This document shows, one piece after another, positions 8,113-16,172 of a stretch of 40,680 nucleotides of DNA. Both the position numbers and the translations under genes were made by a program. Positions within the stretch are counted from its first letter, which is position 1. Each line of letters opens with the position of its first letter. Location: NCBI GenBank assembly GCA_902560065.1, contig CACEKG010000001.1:134308-174987 (forward strand), in the 5' to 3' direction. The DNA comes from an uncultured Bacteroidota bacterium. Its GTDB lineage: Bacteria > Bacteroidota > Bacteroidia > Flavobacteriales > Flavobacteriaceae. A model generated the notes under the pieces. It had not been told where the DNA came from. It did no database searches and saw only the letters and a list, made by a program, of their open reading frames with translations.

Positions 8113-8124
8113 TATGCATGCATA
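8113..8124. promoter_or_regulatory. 12-bp perfect palindrome TATGCATGCATA upstream of etfB
   Basis: A perfect inverted repeat begins 10 bases upstream of the etfB -7 box, between the positions of the -7 and -33 elements. That placement would suit a repressor operator. No regulator gene is adjacent, so any function is inference. Confidence 0.35.
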
Positions 8125-8158
8125 ATAATTTATATGTCTTTTTTTGAGTTAAAAAAAT

Positions 8159-9484
8159 TTATAAATATTGATTAATTAAATTTTCAATTAACTCCTGTTT
8201 TCCACTTATTAATTTAGGATCAGGATTTTTATGAGCTATTTCGTATAAGTCTTCTAAAGATAACTCTCCACTTTCAAATTTTTTTCCTAAACCATTATCA
8301 AAACTCTTGTAACGATTTTCAAGTATTGAAACATAATTTGATTCATTTATAATTTTATCAGCAATAATTAAAGATCTTGCAAAAACATCAGCTCCTCCAA
8401 TATGAGCATGAAAAATGTCATCATTATCCGTTGAATTTCTTCTCAATTTAGCATCAAAGTTAATTCCCCCTCCCATTAAGCCTCCTTCTTTTATTAAAAT
8501 AATCATAGCTTGAGTAATTTCATAAATATTGTTAGGGAATTGATCAGTATCCCATCCATTTTGATAATCTCCTCTATTTGCATCTATACTACCTAACATA
8601 TTTGAATTTGCAGCAAATGCCAATTCATGCTCAAAAGAATGTTGAGCAAGAGTCGCATGATTTACTTCAATATTTAATTTAAAATCTTTTTCCAACCCAT
8701 ATTTATTAATAAAACCTATTGCGGCGGCGGCATCAAAATCATATTGATGTTTCATTGGTTCCATTGGTTTTGGTTCTATAAAAAAAGTCCCTTTAAACCC
8801 TTGAGACCTAGCATAATCTCTTGCCAATATTAAAATCTGTGCCATATGATCTAATTCTTTCCCCATTTTAGTATTTAGAAGTGACATATAACCCTCTCTT
8901 CCTCCCCAAAAAACATAATTTTCACCATTTAAAAATATTGTTGTATCAAGAGCTACTTTAATCTGAGCTCCAGCTCTTGCAACAATATTAAATTCTGGAT
9001 TTGTTGCCGCGCCATTCATATATATTGGATTACTAAAACAATTAGCTGTTCCCCACAAAACTTTAACACCAGAAATTCTCATTTTTTCTTTTATATAATC
9101 TCTAATTATTTGAAGTCTTTTTTCAGTTTCAGAAAGAGTGTTAGCTTCCTCTATTATATCAACATCATGAAAACAGAAATAATTAAATCCCATTTTAGTA
9201 ATAAACTCAAAAGCAGCATCTGCTTTATCTTTAGCTCTTTGGATAGGATCACCACTTTTATTCCATTCAAACTCCTGAGTTCCAGGACCGAAAGGATCTG
9301 AACCAAGGCCACAGAATGAATGCCAATATGCTACAGCAAATTTAAAATGATCTTTCATTTTTTTTCCTGCTATTATTTTTTCAGGATTATAATACTTATA
9401 TGCTAAAGGGTTATCGGACTTTTTACCCTCGTATGATATTTTATTAATCCCTTTGTAAAACTCTTTATCTCCTATTAGTATCAT
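8159..9484 (-). CDS. xylA: Xylose isomerase
   Basis: A cytoplasmic enzyme interconverting D-xylose and D-xylulose. At 441 residues it matches the longer class II xylose isomerases typical of Bacteroidota. Catalytic and metal-site signatures are present: FCFHDVD with His106 and Asp109, VFWGGREGY, the FIEPKPMEPMKHQYDFD segment, and late metal ligands in the LGSIDANRGD and GGINFDAKLRR segments. The ATG at 9482-9484 directly abuts the TAG of xylB, so the two are almost surely cotranscribed. No xylose transporter or XylR regulator lies in the window. Confidence 0.96.
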   Translation of the reverse strand: MILIGDKEFYKGINKISYEGKKSDNPLAYKYYNPEKIIAGKKMKDHFKFAVAYWHSFCGLGSDPFGPGTQEFEWNKSGDPIQRAKDKADAAFEFITKMGFNYFCFHDVDIIEEANTLSETEKRLQIIRDYIKEKMRISGVKVLWGTANCFSNPIYMNGAATNPEFNIVARAGAQIKVALDTTIFLNGENYVFWGGREGYMSLLNTKMGKELDHMAQILILARDYARSQGFKGTFFIEPKPMEPMKHQYDFDAAAAIGFINKYGLEKDFKLNIEVNHATLAQHSFEHELAFAANSNMLGSIDANRGDYQNGWDTDQFPNNIYEITQAMIILIKEGGLMGGGINFDAKLRRNSTDNDDIFHAHIGGADVFARSLIIADKIINESNYVSILENRYKSFDNGLGKKFESGELSLEDLYEIAHKNPDPKLISGKQELIENLINQYL

Positions 9485-10969
9485 CTAATTAAATTTTAAT
9501 TTCTTGTTTAACTCTTTTTTCCAATTTTCATAAGCTAAAATATATTCATCATTATTTTTTTTTGGCTCATATTCTATAACTAAATCGTTAATTGTATTTG
9601 ATTTTTTAAAATAATCAAAATCATCTGCTTCTATAGTTGATGCTCTAGCTGCTCCTATAGCTCCATTAGTGTTATATATTTGAATATTTTTACCAATTAT
9701 TGAAGATAGTGTTTCTGCAAAAACTTTTGATTGAAACAAATTATCATTTCCTGCTCTTATAACTTCAATTAAAGATTGATCTTCATTCATTAATTCAATA
9801 CCATATGCAAATGAAAAAGCAATTCCTTCAATTGCAGATCTATACAAATGAGCTTTACTGTGTCTGTTAAAGTTTAAATTAATAAAATGTGAACCAATTA
9901 TTTTATTATTGAAAATTCTTTCTGCACCATTTCCAAAAGGAAAATTTATAAGGCCTTCACACCCAATAGGAACATCATTAAGAATTTTATTCATTTTATA
10001 ATATTCTTTTTCATTGGTAATTTCTCTAAGCCATTTGTATTGAATACCTGTGCCATTTATACATAGTAATTTTCCGACAATTGTAGATTTTTTGGTATAA
10101 TTTACATGTGCAAAATGATTTATTCTTGAAATTTCATTAGTTTTCAAACTATCTGTCAAAGAGAACAAAACTCCTGAAGTTCCAGCTGTTGCAGCAATTT
10201 CTCCAGGATTTAAAACATTTAAAGAAAATGCATTATTTGGTTGATCTCCAGCTCTATATTTTAAAGGAATGTTAAATGGTAAGCCCGATTCTTCTGAAGC
10301 TTTTTTATTAATTCTTCCCTGCTCTTCAAAATTTTTTACAACACGTGGTATAAAGTTTTTATCAATTCCAAAATAATCAAGAAGCCAATCTGCACAAGAA
10401 TTAGATTTAAAATCCCATAAAATTGCTTCAGATAAACCATTAATAGTTGTGGATATTTCTCCTGTCAATTTATAGGCAATATAATCCCCAGGTAACATAA
10501 AATATTTTACTTTTTTATACAACTCAGGTTCATTTTCCATTACCCATTTCAATTTTGAAACTGTAAAATTTCCAGGGGCATTTAGCAACTTTTCTCTTAA
10601 ATTTTCAACTTCAATTTCTTTTTTAGCTTTATTTCCAATATCTACAGCTCTGCTATCACACCATATAATTGAGTTTCTTAAGAGTTCTTTTTTATCATCT
10701 AATAAAACTAAACCATGCATTTGATAAGATATTCCAACGGCTTTAATTAGATCCTTATTAATTTTAGTTTTGTTTATTATTTTTTTTGTGCCATTACAAA
10801 TATATTTCCACCACAACTTAGGATCTTGTTCTGCCCAATCATCCTTTAAAGAAATTATTTCCATCTCAGATGTTGGTTCTTTAATTAAAGTTACTTGCTT
10901 GTTTTTTTTATAATCTAATAAAGCTATTTTAACAAAAGAACTTCCAAGATCATATCCTATGTAATACAT
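9485..10969 (-). CDS. xylB: Xylulokinase (FGGY family)
   Basis: A 494-residue sugar kinase phosphorylating D-xylulose to xylulose 5-phosphate. The FGGY N-terminal domain begins with the phosphate-binding YYIGYDLGSSFVK. The C-terminal domain contains AGDQPNNAFSLNVLNPGEIAATAGTSG and a later IRAGNDNLFQSKVFAETLSSI segment. Adjacency to xylA supports xylulose as substrate over other FGGY substrates. It is the first gene of the xylBA pair. The 106-base divergent region separating it from the TIM-barrel gene shows no exact TAnnTTTG on either strand. Confidence 0.93.
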   Translation of the reverse strand: MYYIGYDLGSSFVKIALLDYKKNKQVTLIKEPTSEMEIISLKDDWAEQDPKLWWKYICNGTKKIINKTKINKDLIKAVGISYQMHGLVLLDDKKELLRNSIIWCDSRAVDIGNKAKKEIEVENLREKLLNAPGNFTVSKLKWVMENEPELYKKVKYFMLPGDYIAYKLTGEISTTINGLSEAILWDFKSNSCADWLLDYFGIDKNFIPRVVKNFEEQGRINKKASEESGLPFNIPLKYRAGDQPNNAFSLNVLNPGEIAATAGTSGVLFSLTDSLKTNEISRINHFAHVNYTKKSTIVGKLLCINGTGIQYKWLREITNEKEYYKMNKILNDVPIGCEGLINFPFGNGAERIFNNKIIGSHFINLNFNRHSKAHLYRSAIEGIAFSFAYGIELMNEDQSLIEVIRAGNDNLFQSKVFAETLSSIIGKNIQIYNTNGAIGAARASTIEADDFDYFKKSNTINDLVIEYEPKKNNDEYILAYENWKKELNKKLKFN

Positions 10970-11075
10970 TTGATAGCTATTAATTTATATAATAAATATA
11001 AGTTTCATTTAATTAAAATCATTAAATTTCAAGTAAATAAAAAAAACTAATAAAGTTTTTAAATTTTAAAGTAAA
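10970..11075. other. Divergent AT-rich intergenic region between xylB and the TIM-barrel gene
   Basis: About 106 bases, almost all A/T, that must hold the promoters of xylBA (minus) and of the exported isomerase gene (plus). I see no exact TAnnTTTG box, no strong inverted repeat and no reading frame in it. The nearest box is a one-mismatch TAAATTTC on the plus strand. Confidence 0.5.
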
Positions 11076-12125
11076 ATGAAATCTAAATCAAACAAATCCT
11101 CTAGAAGACTTTTTATTAAGAAAACAGGACTTACACTTGCCTCTTTTGGTATTATGCCAAAAAAAATTATAGGTGCACCCATGTTAATTCCTAATTTAAT
11201 CAAAAACAATTCATTTATAAATGGTGTTCAATTAGGAGTAATTACATACTCATTTAGAGAAATGCCAGATCAAAGTGCTGAAGCTATTCTAGAATATGTT
11301 CTTTCATCTGGAGTTAATGCTATTGAACTTATGGGTGATCCTGCTGAAATATATGCTGGAAGACCTGGGAAAAATATTGATATGAAAAAATTCTATCAAT
11401 TAATTTATAAGAAAGAAAAGTCAGATATAGATAGAAAAGAATTAAAAGAGTTACGCAGTCAATTAAAAGATAATCGAGAAAAAGCTCAAAAATGGAGAAA
11501 AAATGCAGATTTAAATAAATTTGAAAAACTTGGAAAACTCTTTAAAAAAGCCGGTGTTGATATTTATGCTTATAAGCCTGATTTTCTTCTTGGATCTAAA
11601 AATACTGATGATGAAATTACTTTTGCCATGAAAGCAGGTAAAGCTCTAGGGGCCTCTCATGTTACTGTTGAACTACCAAAAAAAGATCAGTCAATGAGAT
11701 TAGGAAAGTTAGCTGAAAAAAATAAAATATACGTTGGTTATCATGGCCATACTCAACAAACCCCTACTTGGTGGGATGAAGCTTTAAAACAATCTCCAAA
11801 TAATGCAATAAATATTGATATTGGTCATTATACAGCAGCTGGTTATTCTACAAATGAAACAATTGATTTTTTTAATAAAAAAAATATGCACATAAAGAGT
11901 ATTCATTTAAAGGATAGAAAAAATCCAAAAAATGGAAAAGAAAATGTAGTTTGGGGAACTGGAGATACTCCAATAAAAGAGGTTCTTTTAAACATGAAAG
12001 ATAAAAAATATAAATTTCCTGCTACCGTTGAATATGAATATAAAACTCCTTCAGATTCAACCATTATTAAAGAAGTTAAAAAATGCGTAGATTATTGTAA
12101 AAACATTTTAGAGTCTAACGTTTAA
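11076..12125 (+). CDS. Tat-exported TIM-barrel sugar phosphate isomerase/epimerase-type protein
   Basis: A 349-residue protein of the xylose-isomerase-like TIM-barrel (AP endonuclease 2) family. A twin-arginine signal (SRRLFIKK, residues 9-16, then a hydrophobic stretch to about 35) predicts export of the folded protein. Barrel segments with likely metal ligands are IELMGD (Glu84), YHGH (His223, His225), NIDIGH (Asp248, His251), IHLKD (His277) and TVEYEY near the end. Residues about 97-150 form a very Lys/Glu-rich helical insertion. Exported members of this group often occur with DUF1080 proteins in sugar degradation; a role in processing oxidised or keto sugars here is inference. The DUF5916 gene follows 14 bases later. 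Confidence 0.82.
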   Translation: MKSKSNKSSRRLFIKKTGLTLASFGIMPKKIIGAPMLIPNLIKNNSFINGVQLGVITYSFREMPDQSAEAILEYVLSSGVNAIELMGDPAEIYAGRPGKNIDMKKFYQLIYKKEKSDIDRKELKELRSQLKDNREKAQKWRKNADLNKFEKLGKLFKKAGVDIYAYKPDFLLGSKNTDDEITFAMKAGKALGASHVTVELPKKDQSMRLGKLAEKNKIYVGYHGHTQQTPTWWDEALKQSPNNAINIDIGHYTAAGYSTNETIDFFNKKNMHIKSIHLKDRKNPKNGKENVVWGTGDTPIKEVLLNMKDKKYKFPATVEYEYKTPSDSTIIKEVKKCVDYCKNILESNV

Positions 12126-12139
12126 TAGAAAAATATATA

Positions 12140-14338
12140 TTGAAATTTAAAATATCATTTTTATTTATTTTTCTTTCAATTTCTTCTTTTTCCCAAGAAA
12201 ATTTCGAAAAAAACAATAAAGAAATTAAAGCCTCTTTCTTTTCAGTTGAACCAAAAATTGATGGAAATATCTTATCTGACCCATTATGGATGAAAATAAA
12301 TCCAATAAAAGATTTAATTCAAATTAAACCAAGATTTGGACAAATTGCCTCCGAAAAAACTGAAATAAGAATTGCTTTCTCAGATAAAATACTTTTTTTA
12401 GGAGTTGTATGTTTTGACAAAAATCCTGAAAAGATTGTTGTTTCCGATTCGAGAAGAGATTCGGATCTTAATGATGAGGATAGCTTTTTATTTATTATTG
12501 ACACTTATAATGATCAACAAAACGGTTTTCTTTTTGGAACAAATTCTAATGGTATGGAATACGATGCTCAAATCGATAATGAAGGTAAAGGAAATTTTAA
12601 TGCTAATAGGCAACAAGGTGGAGTGATTGGAGGAACAAATATAAATTGGGATGCGTCTTGGGAGGTTAAAACAAATATAGGTGATTATGGTTGGAGTGCT
12701 GAATTTGCAATTCCTCTTAATTCAATTCGTTTCAGTCCTGGTAAAAATAAAATTTGGGGTATAAATTTTCAAAGAAACATAAGTAAGAATTCTGAAACAG
12801 TATATTGGTCTCCTTTACCTCTTGGATTTGAAATTAAAAGACTTTCTCTTGCAGGTAAATTAACTGGTATAAATATTAAAAACCCTAAAAACCTTAAAAT
12901 AATTCCTTATAGTCTCATTCAAAGAGTTAATGAAAAATCTAATAAAACAAAAAATACGAATTTTGATAAAGGCATAGATGTAAAATACAGTTTAACTCCT
13001 GGTTTAACCCTTGATTTAACATATAACACAGATTTTGCTCAAGTTGAAGTTGATGATCAACAAATAAATATTGATAGGTTTAACCTTTTTTTTCCTGAAA
13101 AAAGATCTTTCTTTTTAGAAAATGCAGGCCAATTTTCTGTTGGAAGTCCTGGTGAAGTTGATTTATTTTTTAGCAGAAGAATAGGTCTATCTGATAATGG
13201 TTCTATTATACCTATAATAGGTGGGTCAAGAATTTCAGGTAAAATTGGTCAAACCAACATTGGTCTTTTAAACATGTATACTGACGATATTATTTCATCT
13301 AATATTGATAAAACTAGTTTTACGGTTGCAAGGATAAATCATGACTTTTCTAAAAGCAGATCTTCTTTTGGTGGAATAATAATAAATAAACAAAACATTA
13401 AAAGTAGTAGTAAATATAATAAAGTCTATGCATTAGACGGGAAATGGGGTCTTGGAAAAAAAGCTGAAATAACTGGCTTTATTTCTAAAAGTAATTCTCC
13501 TGAAATAAATGCTAAAGATCATGCACTAAGAATTGAGAGTGTATATAATTGGGACGGATGGAGATTATTAGCTAATTATACTGAAGTAGGTGAAGGTTTT
13601 AACCCAGAAGTTGGTTATTTGAGCAGAAACGATGGATTTATAAAATTCGGTTCCTTAATATGGAAGCAATGGAGACCAAAAAATACTGGGAAACTTTTAG
13701 AGGTAAGACCACATATTGCCCATAGATCGTTTTGGAATTTTGATAGAGAATTAACAACAGGATGGACACATATTGATAACCATTGGGTTTGGGAAAGCGG
13801 TTTTGAAATTCATACTGGAATTAACCTTACAAAAGAGGGAGTATTTAAAGATTTTGAAATATCAAACGTAAAAATTGAAAAAGGAGAATATAAAAACAAA
13901 GAACTGCAACTTGTTATTATAACTAATCCCAATGCTAAAATATCATATAAAACAACAACTTTTATTGGTGGATACTTTGGGGGAAATCGAGTTTCCAGCA
14001 TAAATAAAATAAATTTTCGTTTAGGTAATAAATTTAATTCCTCTCTATCTCTAAATTATAATAATTTAAAATTAAGGAATGGTACAATAAATGCATTTAT
14101 ATCAGGATTACGGTTTGCTTACTCTTTCACACCAAGAATTTTTATTCAAAGCCTAATTCAGTATAATAATATTTCAAATATTACATCTTTAAATGCTCGT
14201 TTTGGATGGATAAAAAATGCAAACACTGGACTTTTTCTTGTATTAAATACTATAAGAGATAGAGATTTTATTGATAAAATTGATAATCAAATAATAACCA
14301 TTAAATACAATTACCAATTTGACATTTTAGGCAAGTGA
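12140..14338 (+). CDS. CBM9-like / DUF5916 domain outer-membrane-type protein
   Basis: A 732-residue exported protein. A signal peptide (about residues 1-19, ending SSFSQ) is followed by a carbohydrate-binding family 9-like domain (about 30-230, with KIDGNILSDPLWMKI and NWDASWEVKT). The DUF5916 region follows (about 240-732), with the family segment YNTDFAQVEVDDQQINIDRFNLFFPEKRSFFLENAGQF broken here into its key part FFPEKRSFFLEN. The C-terminal half has alternating strands that suggest a membrane beta-barrel. The start is TTG at 12140, the only one that gives the signal peptide. It follows the TIM-barrel gene closely, suggesting a joint sugar-related surface role. The molecular function of DUF5916 is not established. 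Confidence 0.82.
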   Translation: MKFKISFLFIFLSISSFSQENFEKNNKEIKASFFSVEPKIDGNILSDPLWMKINPIKDLIQIKPRFGQIASEKTEIRIAFSDKILFLGVVCFDKNPEKIVVSDSRRDSDLNDEDSFLFIIDTYNDQQNGFLFGTNSNGMEYDAQIDNEGKGNFNANRQQGGVIGGTNINWDASWEVKTNIGDYGWSAEFAIPLNSIRFSPGKNKIWGINFQRNISKNSETVYWSPLPLGFEIKRLSLAGKLTGINIKNPKNLKIIPYSLIQRVNEKSNKTKNTNFDKGIDVKYSLTPGLTLDLTYNTDFAQVEVDDQQINIDRFNLFFPEKRSFFLENAGQFSVGSPGEVDLFFSRRIGLSDNGSIIPIIGGSRISGKIGQTNIGLLNMYTDDIISSNIDKTSFTVARINHDFSKSRSSFGGIIINKQNIKSSSKYNKVYALDGKWGLGKKAEITGFISKSNSPEINAKDHALRIESVYNWDGWRLLANYTEVGEGFNPEVGYLSRNDGFIKFGSLIWKQWRPKNTGKLLEVRPHIAHRSFWNFDRELTTGWTHIDNHWVWESGFEIHTGINLTKEGVFKDFEISNVKIEKGEYKNKELQLVIITNPNAKISYKTTTFIGGYFGGNRVSSINKINFRLGNKFNSSLSLNYNNLKLRNGTINAFISGLRFAYSFTPRIFIQSLIQYNNISNITSLNARFGWIKNANTGLFLVLNTIRDRDFIDKIDNQIITIKYNYQFDILGK

Positions 14339-14363
14339 GTTTTATTTTTATAATTTTAATTAA

Positions 14364-14579
14364 ATTTTTAAAGTTATCGGAAAAGTAATTTTAAGTATTG
14401 GAATATTTATATCGATTTTAGGGTTAATTTTAATATTAGCTGATAAGTATCCTAATTTTTATAATAATCCTTTAGACTTTAAATATAAAAAAGAAAATTT
14501 TAGTTTCTATTTTCCTCTTGGAACCTCAATACTTTTAAGTATTATTTTTTCTTTACTATTTTATTTGTTCAAAAAGTAA
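14364..14579 (+). CDS. DUF2905 small membrane protein without a canonical start codon
   Basis: A frame of about 71 codons with two hydrophobic helices (first about 25 residues and last about 20) around the DUF2905 hallmark ENFSFYFPLGTSILLS, which follows a NPLDFKYKK stretch where relatives have LPGDI. The family is a short inner-membrane protein of unknown function. In this frame the nearest upstream stop is TAA 14361-14363 and no ATG, GTG or TTG lies before the conserved part. The candidates are an ATT start at 14364, a -1 frameshift from an overlapping GTG frame (14335-14388) at the heptamer TTTAAAG (14367-14373), or a base error. The stop is one base before the DUF1643 gene. Confidence 0.68.
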   Translation: MFKVIGKVILSIGIFISILGLILILADKYPNFYNNPLDFKYKKENFSFYFPLGTSILLSIIFSLLFYLFKK

Positions 14580-14580
14580 A

Positions 14581-15039
14581 ATGATTGGGCATGCAATTTT
14601 TTCAAAAGATGGGCTATGTAGATATAGTTTATATAGAATTTGGGAAAAAAAATTGCCAAAAGTTTTATTTATAATGCTGAATCCTTCAATCGCATGCGCA
14701 TATAAAAATGATCCAACAATAAAAAAACTAATAGCCTTTTCTAAATCATGGGGCTTTGGAGGTTTTTATGTAGGAAATTTATACAGTAATATAAGCCCAT
14801 ACCCTAAAAATATTGTTTCAATTAAAAAAATTCTAGAAAAAAAAAATGTTGATTCAATAAAAAGTATGGTAAAAAAATCTAAATTAATTATTTATGCTTG
14901 GGGAAATAATGAAAAGACTCCCTTTTGGTTAAAAAAAATAGTAAAAGAACCCTACTGTATTGAATTATCAGTCAATGGTGTTCCAAAACATCCTTTATAC
15001 CTAAGAAAAACACTTAAATATCAAAAAATAAAATTTTAG
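14581..15039 (+). CDS. DUF1643 domain protein
   Basis: A 152-residue soluble protein that fits DUF1643 along its whole length: RYSLYRIWEK near the start, FIMLNPSIACAYKNDPTIKK (residues about 30-50), the WGFGGFYVGNLYS segment, IIYAWGNN (about 103-110) and the final NGVPKHPLYL. The usual NPSTA motif reads NPSIA here. The family has no established function; it is found scattered in bacteria and phages and appears cytoplasmic. The gene starts one base after the DUF2905 stop and ends seven bases from the convergent tRNA-Leu. Confidence 0.85.
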   Translation: MIGHAIFSKDGLCRYSLYRIWEKKLPKVLFIMLNPSIACAYKNDPTIKKLIAFSKSWGFGGFYVGNLYSNISPYPKNIVSIKKILEKKNVDSIKSMVKKSKLIIYAWGNNEKTPFWLKKIVKEPYCIELSVNGVPKHPLYLRKTLKYQKIKF

Positions 15040-15046
15040 AATTATG

Positions 15047-15128
15047 TACCTCGGGTGGGAATCGAACCCACACTCTCGAAAGAACTGGATTTTGAATCCA
15101 GCGCGTCTACCAATTCCGCCACCGAGGC
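15047..15128 (-). tRNA. tRNA-Leu (anticodon CAA)
   Basis: On the minus strand a complete class II tRNA of 82 bases can be folded. The acceptor stem is GCCTCGG/CCGAGGT with a G1-U72 wobble and discriminator A73. The D-arm has GGTAGACGC, the anticodon stem is CTGGA/TCCAG around TTCAAAA (CAA anticodon, reading UUG), there is a long variable arm (CTTTCGAGAG), and the T-arm is GTGGG TTCGATT CCCAC. CCA is not encoded. A TATTTTTG box lies eight bases upstream of the 5' end. Confidence 0.96.
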
Positions 15129-15136
15129 AAAAATTT

Positions 15137-15144
15137 CAAAAATA
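15137..15144 (-). promoter_or_regulatory. -7 box (TATTTTTG) for tRNA-Leu
   Basis: An exact TAnnTTTG match on the minus strand, ending eight bases before the mature tRNA 5' end, so the primary transcript would have only a few extra bases at its 5' end. Confidence 0.45.
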
Positions 15145-15201
15145 GAAAAATATTTTTTTGACTTTTAATTTAAACCATAACGATAAGCTTAAAAATATTT
15201 C

Positions 15202-15209
15202 TAAATTTG
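15202..15209 (+). promoter_or_regulatory. -7 box (TAAATTTG) for prs
   Basis: TAAATTTG matches TAnnTTTG exactly and ends 19 bases before the TTG start of prs. It lies in the 100-base divergent region between tRNA-Leu and prs. A clear -33 TTG at the correct distance is not visible. Confidence 0.5.
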
Positions 15210-15228
15210 CAGTCCAAATATAAAAAAA

Positions 15229-16161
15229 TTGGAGCCATCTGTTAAAATATTTTCTTGCTCTCAAAGTTTAGATTTATCAAAAAAAATTTCTAAACACTAT
15301 GATATAGAAATAGGAAAAGTTAATTTTTCTCATTATAGTGATGGAGAATTTCAACCTTCATTTGAGGAGTCTATAAGAGGTGCAAGAATATTTATAATTG
15401 GATCTACAAATCCGTCTTCTGAAAACCTAATGGAAATGTTATTAATGTTGGACGCAGCTAAAAGAGCATCTGCACGCCATATAACAGCTGTTATACCTTA
15501 TTTTGGTTGGGCACGTCAGGATCGAAAAGATAAACCTCGAGTTCCAATTGGCGCCAAATTAATTGCGAAATTGATCGAAACTGCTGGTGCTACTAGAATT
15601 ATAACAATGGATCTTCATGCAGATCAAATCCAAGGTTTTTTTGAAAAACCAGTAGATCATTTATATGCTTCATCAATTTTTCTTCCTTATCTTTTATCTT
15701 TAAAACTTAATAATCTTACAATTGCGTCCCCGGATATGGGAGGTTCAAAAAGAGCTTATGCATATTCAAAATTTTTAAAATCTGATGTTGTAATTTGTTA
15801 CAAACAAAGAAAAAAAGCTAATGTTATTTCTCATATGGAACTTATTGGAGAAGTAAAAGGAAAAAATGTTGTATTAGTTGATGATATGGTTGATACCGCA
15901 GGTACTTTAACAATGGCTGCTGATCTCATGATTGATAGGGGTGCTAAATCTGTAAGAGCAATATGTACCCATGCTATTCTTTCTGGAGATGCATTTAATA
16001 AAATTGAAAAATCTAAATTAGAAGAATTAATAGTTTCTGATTCAATAACTTCTAAAAGGGATCATCCTAAAGTTAAAATTCTTAGTTGCTCTAAATTATT
16101 TGCTGAAGTTATGAAATCTGTTCACTCTAATAAATCAATTCATTCTAAATTCTTAATGTAA
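15229..16161 (+). CDS. prs: Ribose-phosphate pyrophosphokinase (PRPP synthetase)
   Basis: A cytoplasmic enzyme making PRPP from ribose 5-phosphate and ATP, supplying purine, pyrimidine, His, Trp and NAD synthesis. The 310 residues match class I enzymes. Visible features are [15 protein letters not shown] (about 37-51), [12 protein letters not shown] (89-100), the [11 protein letters not shown] segment (128-138) and the PRPP-binding loop [14 protein letters not shown] (214-227). The start is TTG at 15229, giving [10 protein letters not shown], because no ATG lies before the conserved N-terminus. It precedes rplY by 11 bases, the prs-rplY-pth order common in bacteria. Confidence 0.96.
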   Translation: MEPSVKIFSCSQSLDLSKKISKHYDIEIGKVNFSHYSDGEFQPSFEESIRGARIFIIGSTNPSSENLMEMLLMLDAAKRASARHITAVIPYFGWARQDRKDKPRVPIGAKLIAKLIETAGATRIITMDLHADQIQGFFEKPVDHLYASSIFLPYLLSLKLNNLTIASPDMGGSKRAYAYSKFLKSDVVICYKQRKKANVISHMELIGEVKGKNVVLVDDMVDTAGTLTMAADLMIDRGAKSVRAICTHAILSGDAFNKIEKSKLEELIVSDSITSKRDHPKVKILSCSKLFAEVMKSVHSNKSIHSKFLM

Positions 16162-16172
16162 ATTATAAAATA

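Noticed and set aside
8140-8160. Possible terminator after xylA (T run, GAGTT, A run)
   Set aside because: The stem would be only A-T pairs with no G-C, too weak to call in this base composition.
15157-15160. TTTG as a -33 element for prs
   Set aside because: It lies 41 bases from the -7 box, about twice the normal spacing.
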